Shown piece after piece: positions 30,521 to 33,801 of a stretch of DNA of 33,801 bases (within the stretch, counting starts at the first letter, position 1; every line of letters begins with the position of its first letter). Source of the stretch: Mesotaenium endlicherianum (Eukaryota > Streptophyta > Zygnematophyceae > Zygnematales > Mesotaeniaceae); the NCBI GenBank assembly GCA_009602735.1, contig WELA01013495.1, forward strand, positions 254,345 to 288,145, in the 5' to 3' direction. Made by a program: the position numbers and the translations under genes. Below the pieces are notes generated by a model. The model was not told the origin of the DNA. It did no database searches and worked only from the letters and a program-made list of their open reading frames with translations.

Positions 30521-31759
30521 TGTCACGACTACTATCCGTTTGACGGTGCCGCACGCGCAGCGCAAGCTACGGCCACCCAGGTACGGAAAGTCAATGTTGA
30601 CTCACCGACCACTTGACTGATTTCGTCGCAGTCAGCGGTTATGTCAGCATCAAGACCACTGGCAAGGGGTCAATGTCAATGTGTCCCACACCCAGGAATG
30701 GGGGAGGTTTTGACAGCATAGACAGCCGTGAGACTAGAAGTTGGGGATCAGTGATGAGCCGCCCAGCAAGTACCAAGTCCAGTACTGTGTGACTGGCAGA
30801 TTAAGCCAGGTCATGGCCGCAATGCCAAGATAGATTACGGCCGCCCGAGTGGGAATTTTGAGCAAGTGGCATTTGCTTGTACACACCGTGCAGGAGTTCT
30901 TAGCCATGAGCCAATTAGGCGTGACTGCCAGCTGAGAAGCTAAGCAGCCACGCGCGACAGTCACGAGGTGTGCATGCATGCTGAGCAACTACGAGTTTGA
31001 GTTGAGCATGGCTAGGCAGAAGCGACATGCAGCTAAGCTTGTGACTAAGCACGGCATTCTCGAAGGATGACGCTGTGTGGGGCCTGCGAAAGGCACAAAC
31101 CTTGCCTGAGACATGTCATTCACTCTCACGCACTTTTGCCAAGAAGCAGAGGAAGCAGAAGGAAGGAGAAGAAGGGCGCAAAGAAGAAGAAGGAGTTCCC
31201 AAGGCTATTGGAGGGCCGAGGCCCCACGCTTCTGCCGACGCTGAAGATTCTTCTCAGTGTATCATAGATAAGTTAGGATTGTAGGAGTTCCCAAGAGGGA
31301 ATCTCGCTGTTGACAGCAGGAGGACTGCAGAATAGAATCTGCTAGGAGACTAGCACAGATTCGGCCAAACGCCACAAGTGTGTGTGAAGCAGCCTTAAAA
31401 TGGTGAGCTGTGTGTTAGTTTCCAGGTTCTCAGAAGTCGCATTCGCATCTCGAAGAGAGAGAGTAGTATTGACAGATAAAGCTCTCAGTGAAGAACTGAG
31501 TGAGCCCAGCCTGGCAGTGAAGAGCTGTTGAGGCGCGGAGTTAAGTGAAGAGCTTGACCCAGGCCAGCATAGACGTGTAGTTTCAGAGTTTTGTAAGCTG
31601 TGATTTGCGAAAGTTAAGCAAAAGCCTGAAGGGCGGTTTTCTCTGACGTTGTATGTCAAGCTGCTTAGAGAGTGATTTTTGCAAACCACAATTTGCTCAC
31701 CAGTGAACTCAAGAACCTTAAGGCATAAAGCCTATGTGGAAGTAAGAGACTTCCGTCCT
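30521..31759 (+). repeat. Repeat A2 of the outer element right end
   Basis: The first 517 bp match the left end A1 (8068-8583). The remaining 722 bp (31038-31759) have no counterpart at the left. That part includes a Lys/Glu-coding stretch near 31140-31200 and a duplicated GGAGTTCCCAAG word (about 31193 and 31285), but no supported gene and no primer-binding site. Confidence 0.9.
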
Positions 31760-32061
31760 TGTAAGAGGAATTAAGGCAAGGCAAGTATTTTTAAATTTTC
31801 TGCTAAGGCTTAAGATAAGCAGATGGTGAGGGCTGAGTAAAGTAAACAAAGCCCTGAGAGTTGGTCATGGTTGCATGGTGCAAGTTCAGGAGCCCAGGGA
31901 TGGGTTAACCCTGGTAAGGCTTGTCATCGACACACGTGCAAAGATCGATCGACCATGTTTGCCCGCACGAGAGGAGGGCCACCGACACATCGACCAGGTC
32001 GAAGGCACACGTGCTGAAAGGCCACGCACGTGCCGAGGGACCGACACTGTTAGGCACGACA
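31760..32061 (+). repeat. Repeat B2, right terminus of the outer element
   Basis: Second copy of B, starting TGTAAGAGG directly after A2 and ending GCACGACA at the CTAG target duplication. Its end is the same position at which A1 starts in the circularised order B-A. Confidence 0.92.
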
Positions 32062-32535
32062 CTAGTACGCGGAATGAGGGCAATTTTTGTTGTATGATAC
32101 GCGGGATCAATGAATGGCAAAGGCATTTTTTTCCTGGTATGCGGATTCAATGCATGGCAAAGGCAAAGGCAGTTTAAATTGGTACGCGAATGAATGCCAA
32201 GGGCAGTCTTTAGTGGTACGCGGAAGAAGGGCAGTTCTTGGTGCATGGTGGCTGCAAGATTGATATTCAGTAATTCGCAAGTAGGGGTCTTTGTGTGTTC
32301 CCCAAGCAGGACTATATTCAAGTGTAGTAAGTGCAGTACAAACAGCAGGGGTATTTCAAGTAGTACGCGAAAGGGAGGCAAGGGGCCCTCCAAGTAGTTT
32401 CTAGTGGTACGCAAAAAAACCCACCATAGGCAATCTAGTGGTAAGCAAAATAGCTAGCAAAGTTAGATTTCAGAAGTACGAGATTACGGTAGTACGCAAA
32501 GTTTTCAGCATAGGTCATATCTTTTGTACGCATGT
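32062..32535. repeat. Degenerate continuation of the 39 bp satellite array
   Basis: GTACGC-core units (GTACGCGGAATG, GTATGCGGATTC, GTACGCGAATGA, GTACGCAAAA and others) recur about a dozen times with growing divergence and uneven spacing, fading out near 32535. The first 100 bp are closest to the left array. This is the other side of the array that the outer element split; the first four bases are its target duplication. Confidence 0.82.
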
Positions 32536-33476
32536 GAGAAGCAACTAGGTGGTTTTCATATCGAATGCATACAATGGATTTGGGAACAATTTGTAGTCAT
32601 CGCCGAGAACGATTCGAATGTATTGGTTGTAGTCATTCATTGCAGTAGCGGAATATGTTAATGGGTTGTTACCGCATTTGTTGTATTAGTCGTTAACAAT
32701 ATATTTTGTCGGTATTATAAGAAAATTAAAAATTATTCTACATATGTGTGAGAATTATACACATGTAAGATGGTCACAACAGTATGCGTACATACCATGA
32801 GACTCATTGGATATGAGAAAATGATGACAAGGGTTAATGCAGAGAAAGACCACGTGGATTGCCGTGGGGTAGGCGAAAAGAGACGTGGAGAGCGAAAAGG
32901 AACAACTAGATTAAAGAAGACGCTGAACCAGCGCTGGACAGTAGCGCTGATAAGCTATTGAGATGACATGGCTGTTATAGAAAGTGCCAGTACATCCTAC
33001 ATGGTAGTTTGTAATTGCTTCGGGTTCAAACTACAGAATGTTAAGCGCTGCCTAAGTGAATAACCAACCCACTGATAATTGGATATAGGATGTTGTAGAG
33101 GCCCACGTGAAGAAGCGTGCGAAATGCTGAACCAAAACGGGCCTGTGTGAAATTAGGCGACACCTGGGCGACACCTAGTATCTAAAAGTTTGAGCCAGGT
33201 TTACAGTGACTCAAAACATCAATGACTATCAATCAACTTCAAAAATGATAGCTGATATTTAATCCCTTATAAGGTAGTCACGAGAAATTGCACTCTTGAA
33301 GTCAATTTCTAAGGGTCCATGTAGTATACAATATATAACAAGCTACAATGTGTAGTTTAATGACGGCTATACCTTCTGCACCTTCACCACCTAGTGACGG
33401 TAAAGGCTACCTACAGAGTATCTAAAGGGGGACTTCTTTTCCGTGGCAGGCTGCGGTGGGTTACGGAGCTAATCAT
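32536..33476. other. AT-rich region without supported genes
   Basis: I see no gene, RNA gene or mobile element. The longest frame is 63 codons without protein-like character. A short direct repeat, GGCGACACCT, occurs twice near 33157-33176. Confidence 0.6.
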
Positions 33477-33602
33477 CAGTATATTCAAATGTTCTTTTTG
33501 TGCTAAAAAAACGGAAAAAAGACCATCTCCCTATCAGCAGTATTATTCAAATGCACCTTTCGTGCTTAAAAAGACCGAAAAGGGACCATCTCCCTGCGAA
33601 TA
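33477..33602. repeat. Two tandem imperfect copies of a 62-64 bp unit
   Basis: Both copies begin TATTCAAATG and contain a TTTCGTGCT- or TTTTGTGCT-like block, an A-rich stretch with CGAAAA or CGGAAAA, and GACCATCTCCCT. A plus-strand frame of 93 codons covers them and translates both as related KKTEK-PSP peptides, but it lacks other support as a gene. Confidence 0.7.
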
Positions 33603-33682
33603 TTATGACTCTAGCTTCGCATGCACCAGCTTGCAGCAGATAGTCCTCGCTATATTGGACATCACTGGTGTGTAGGGGGAGT

Positions 33683-33720
33683 AAGAAAAAAAGGGAGAAA
33701 GAGAGGGAGAAAGAAAAAGG

Positions 33721-33801
<81 letters not shown>
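33683..33801. repeat. Polypurine stretch ending in a (GA)n microsatellite
   Basis: From 33683 the plus strand is all purine except T at 33723; 33724-33801 is an uninterrupted GA run of 39 units that reaches the window edge, so its true length is unknown. Confidence 0.97.

Larger units (their letters stand above)
8068..32061 (+). mobile_element. Large Ty3/gypsy-type retroelement encoding a C5-DNA methyltransferase and PHD finger; degenerate, with two nested insertions
   Basis: The element starts TGTCGCGAC, ends GCACGACA and is flanked by CTAG. Without the two nested elements and their duplicated targets it is about 10.5 kb. The coding order is Gag, protease, C5 methyltransferase, linker, RT, RNase H, integrase, PHD finger, in one frame apart from later damage. 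Domain order PR-RT-RH-INT is that of the Ty3/gypsy group. The terminal repeats are not a simple LTR pair: a 516 bp repeat A1 at the left end recurs inside the right end as A2, and A2 is flanked by two copies of a 302 bp repeat, B1 and B2. No primer-binding site remains at the left because sequence between A1 and gag has apparently been lost. Eight in-frame stops, at least three frameshifts and an RT deletion make this copy inactive. Confidence 0.85.

Noticed and set aside
8068-32061. Classification of the outer element as DIRS or Ngaro because of its split repeats
   Set aside because: It has an aspartic protease and a DDE integrase, no tyrosine recombinase is visible, and its ends carry a short target duplication.
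31875-32177. 100-codon plus-strand frame near the right end, also at 30332-30616
   Set aside because: It is part of repeat B of the outer element and changes its tail where the flanking sequence changes.
1-33801. CRISPR arrays, tRNA or rRNA genes
   Set aside because: No such structure was seen; the only regular array is the 39 bp satellite, which has no spacer pattern.

Overview
The window is nuclear DNA of a eukaryote, most likely of the green plant lineage and possibly a charophyte-type alga. The pointers are the final exon of an ATM-type mitochondrial ABC transporter, spliced genes, chromodomain Ty3/gypsy elements primed by a Met-tRNA-like site, and a GC-rich gene full of simple coding repeats. 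The species assignment is an inference; nothing in the sequence names it.

Layout. (1) 53-241 (+): 3' terminal exon of the ABC transporter. (2) About 1476-6070 (-): a very long, proline-, serine-, glutamate- and glycine-rich open frame, broken only by a single N at 4995; removing that N makes the frame continuous. (3) 6928-8067: a tandem array of about thirty 37-39 bp units with a hint of a 190 bp higher-order period. (4) 8068-32061: one large retroelement inserted into that array, whose decayed continuation is seen at 32062-32535. (5) 32536-33801: AT-rich noncoding DNA ending in a (GA)n microsatellite.

The outer retroelement is about 10.5 kb once two later insertions are removed. It encodes, essentially in one frame, Gag (two CCHC knuckles), aspartic protease, a C5-cytosine DNA methyltransferase, a long basic/proline-rich linker, reverse transcriptase, RNase H, DDE integrase and a C-terminal PHD finger. 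It is dead: eight in-frame stops, several frameshifts and a deletion inside RT. It thus joins a DNA-methylation writer and a probable histone-tail reader to a Ty3/gypsy-type polyprotein. Its terminal repeats are laid out as A1-internal-B1-A2-B2, like the split direct repeats of DIRS/Ngaro-type elements, although it carries a DDE integrase.

Two younger elements sit inside it, each with a perfect 5 bp target duplication. The first (11952-20771, minus strand) is an apparently intact chromovirus: Gag, a textbook -1 frameshift signal (TTTAAAA, 7 nt spacer, 10 bp perfect stem), Pol ending in a chromodomain, and an extra 566-codon ORF downstream of pol in the env position, lying between two copies of a polypurine-tract-like motif. 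The second (23386-28064, plus strand) is a non-autonomous element with 712-713 bp LTRs, PBS and PPT but no coding capacity. Excising each with one target-duplication copy restores the outer reading frame exactly.
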